A stretch of DNA of 15,283 nucleotides from JASEFH01 sp034679905 (GTDB lineage: Archaea; Halobacteriota; Methanomicrobia; Methanomicrobiales; JACTUA01). The stretch is from contig JAXDAH010000154.1 of NCBI GenBank assembly GCA_034679905.1, positions 1 through 15,283 on the forward strand, given 5' to 3'. Positions 14,223-15,283 of the stretch are shown here, in pieces (within the stretch, counting starts at the first letter, position 1; the number at the start of each line of letters is the position of its first letter). Position numbers and translations under genes: made by a program. The notes beneath the pieces were generated by a model, which was given only the letters and a program-made list of their open reading frames with translations, was not told the origin of the DNA and did not search any database.

Positions 14223-14258
14223 CCTTCAGCGCCAAGATCACTGTACCTTGGGATTTTC

Positions 14259-14732
14259 ATGACAGATACCGCACACGAGCAGGCGCTGCTCCTGATGGGC
14301 TGCCCGGAGGTTCCCGTCCAGATGGGGATCGGGATCTACCTCGCCCACATGCTCCGCACGCACGGGCGGGACGTTACGGTGGCCGGCAACCCCTCCGTCC
14401 TCCAGCTGTTGCGGACGTCGGACCCGGGCCGGTGCTACGTGACCAGCATGACCGACCTCGACCGCTGCATCGGGGAGATCGTGGAGAAGCGGCGGGACTA
14501 CGATCTCGTCATTGTCTTCGCCCACAACGATGCCGGCATCTCGTACGCGGCGACGATGCGGCACATATCGGGAGGACGGATAATCCTACTGATCTTCGGG
14601 AGGAACGCTGAAGCGCTCGCGGGGCAGGTCGACTTCCCCTGCGAGACGATCGTGGCGGTGGCGGTCCACAACCCGATAGAACTCAAGAAGAAGATCGACG
14701 AGGCGTTCAGATGGCGTGCATCGAGGAGCTGA
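14259..14732 (+). CDS. DUF1890 family protein (MTH777-like)
   Basis: A 157-residue soluble alpha/beta protein of a family known essentially from methanogens and without assigned biochemistry. Family-like motifs in order: MGCPEVPVQ (13-21), VAGNPSV (41-47), DLDRCIGEI (67-74), VFAHNDAGISY (86-96), IFGRN (112-116) and a closing VHNPIELKKKIDEA (136-149). Alternating strands and helices with glycine- and asparagine-containing loops suggest a Rossmann-like nucleotide- or cofactor-binding fold; that is inference. Its last 22 nt overlap the next gene, a DUF1894 protein, so the two are translationally coupled and may work together. The ATG at 14259 follows a TATA-like box with a short leader; no clear ribosome binding site is seen. 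Confidence 0.85.
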   Translation: MTDTAHEQALLLMGCPEVPVQMGIGIYLAHMLRTHGRDVTVAGNPSVLQLLRTSDPGRCYVTSMTDLDRCIGEIVEKRRDYDLVIVFAHNDAGISYAATMRHISGGRIILLIFGRNAEALAGQVDFPCETIVAVAVHNPIELKKKIDEAFRWRASRS

Positions 14733-14998
14733 ACAAAGAGGTCATCCTCTCCGGCGCCACCTTCCAGGAGTGCCGGAAGTACGTCGAGGGGCACTACGCC
14801 GAGGTCTATTACGTGGACCCCGGCTACAAGATCTTCGAGAAGTACATCATCGGCGTGCCGCCGATCGCCATCGGGATCGAGGGGGAGACGATCGTCTTCC
14901 CCTTCACGAAGCCCTGCTACGGGACCTACCTGCTCCGCATCCGCTCCCCGGAGGAGATCGCGCGGGTGCGGGAGAAGGGGAGGAAGGGGAAGCGCTAG
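14711..14998 (+). CDS. DUF1894 family protein
   Basis: A 95-residue small soluble protein of another methanogen-restricted family. Characteristic segments are SGATFQECRKYV (14-25), YVDPGYKIFEKYIIGVPPI (34-52) and VFPFTKPCYGTYLLRI (62-77); a basic tail, VREKGRKGKR, ends the chain. I believe a member from Methanothermobacter (MTH1880) has been studied structurally as a calcium-binding protein; the role in the cell is unknown. It starts 22 nt before the end of the DUF1890 gene and is followed after 21 nt by thiM, so all three probably share a transcript. Confidence 0.82.
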   Translation: MACIEELNKEVILSGATFQECRKYVEGHYAEVYYVDPGYKIFEKYIIGVPPIAIGIEGETIVFPFTKPCYGTYLLRIRSPEEIARVREKGRKGKR

Positions 14999-15005
14999 AT
15001 CTGCT

Positions 15006-15014
15006 GGAGAGGGG
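15006..15014 (+). promoter_or_regulatory. Ribosome binding site of thiM
   Basis: GGAGAGGGG lies 5 nt before the ATG at 15020 in the 21-nt gap after the DUF1894 gene, fixing the thiM start. Confidence 0.55.
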
Positions 15015-15019
15015 ACGGT

Positions 15020-15283
15020 ATGGACGGAACGACAATTGCTGACCTCCTCGCCGCCTTGCGGGCGAAGAGGCCGCTTCTGCACCACATCACGAACGGCGTC
15101 ACGATCAACGACTGCGCCAACATCACGCTCTGCATTGGGGCTGCGCCGGTGATGACCGCCGCCCCCGAGGAGGCGGCCGAGATGGCGGCGGCAGCCGATG
15201 CCCTCGTCCTCAACATCGGGACGCTGGACAGCGTCCAGATCGAGGCCATGCTGCTCGCGGGAGCCCGGGCGAACGACCGGGGG
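15020..15283 (+). CDS. thiM: Hydroxyethylthiazole kinase, N-terminal part (cut by window edge)
   Basis: The first 88 codons of a gene that runs off the right end with no stop; the family is usually about 260-275 residues. ThiM phosphorylates 4-methyl-5-(2-hydroxyethyl)thiazole, salvaging the thiazole half of thiamine. Family-typical stretches are PLLHHITNGVTINDCANI (18-35), GAAPVMTAAPEEAAEM (40-55) and ALVLNIGTLDSVQIEAMLLAG (60-80). The DUF1890 and DUF1894 genes lie just upstream in the same direction. A partner thiE would be expected nearby, beyond the window. Confidence 0.9.
   Translation, partial: MDGTTIADLLAALRAKRPLLHHITNGVTINDCANITLCIGAAPVMTAAPEEAAEMAAAADALVLNIGTLDSVQIEAMLLAGARANDRG

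Larger units (their letters stand above)
13563..14258. other. Gene-free stretch rich in inverted repeats
   Basis: 696 bp without a credible gene; the open frames have translations rich in Pro, Ser and Arg and no family match. It holds a possible terminator (13636-13660), a perfect 10-bp hairpin (13851-13874), the G/C-rich repeat copy B (13883-13943), two abutting palindromes (13953-13982), a TCGGGAG/CTCCCGA pair (about 13996-14031) and a TCCCGG/CCGGGA pair (14189-14205). A non-coding RNA is possible but not shown. Confidence 0.55.

Noticed and set aside
1..15283. CRISPR array, insertion sequence, prophage or toxin-antitoxin system
   Set aside because: No regularly spaced direct repeats, transposase, integrase, phage structural gene or small paired toxin/antitoxin genes were seen.

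Overview
This window looks like the chromosome of a high-GC methanogenic archaeon, most likely a hydrogenotrophic Methanomicrobiales member (Methanoculleus or a relative; order-level guess, genus not established). The clues are the methanogen-restricted families DUF1890 and DUF1894, the archaeal-type siroheme-to-heme (Ahb) genes, an Rcp1-like response regulator next to a multi-PAS kinase, and TATA-like boxes about 25 to 30 bp ahead of several starts that often imply leaderless or short-leader mRNAs.

Layout from left to right. (1) 1-522 is GC-rich intergenic DNA with a palindromic G/C-rich element. (2) 523-3045, minus strand: a P2-type cation-pumping ATPase. (3) 3046-3325: a divergent promoter region. 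(4) 3326-6576, plus strand: a tightly coupled four-gene operon, ahbD-ahbB-ahbA-ahbC, with start/stop overlaps and a 5-nt gap, encoding the four alternative-heme-pathway enzymes that take siroheme to protoheme. (5) 6819-8942: a 707-residue clade-2-type heme catalase with a fused C-terminal DJ-1/PfpI-like domain, a strong ribosome binding site, a palindrome in its probable core promoter and a hairpin plus U-rich terminator. (6) 9433-9897: a small heat-shock protein. (7) 10012-12923, minus strand: a lone PAS protein, a receiver-only response regulator and a two-PAS histidine kinase. (8) 13092-13562, plus: an RDD membrane protein. (9) 13563-14258: a 696-bp gene-free stretch dense in inverted repeats, including a second copy of the left-end element. 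(10) 14259 to the right edge: DUF1890, DUF1894 and the start of hydroxyethylthiazole kinase (thiM), probably one operon.

The functional core is the heme block. Methanomicrobiales are generally thought to lack cytochromes, so a complete siroheme-to-heme module beside a heme catalase reads as a self-sufficient peroxide-defence locus: the operon makes heme and the next gene consumes it. The small heat-shock protein fits a stress theme, but that is only proximity. The kinase/regulator pair is a signalling unit without a DNA-binding output. The rest is housekeeping or of unknown role. I see no CRISPR array, transposase, integrase, tRNA or rRNA.
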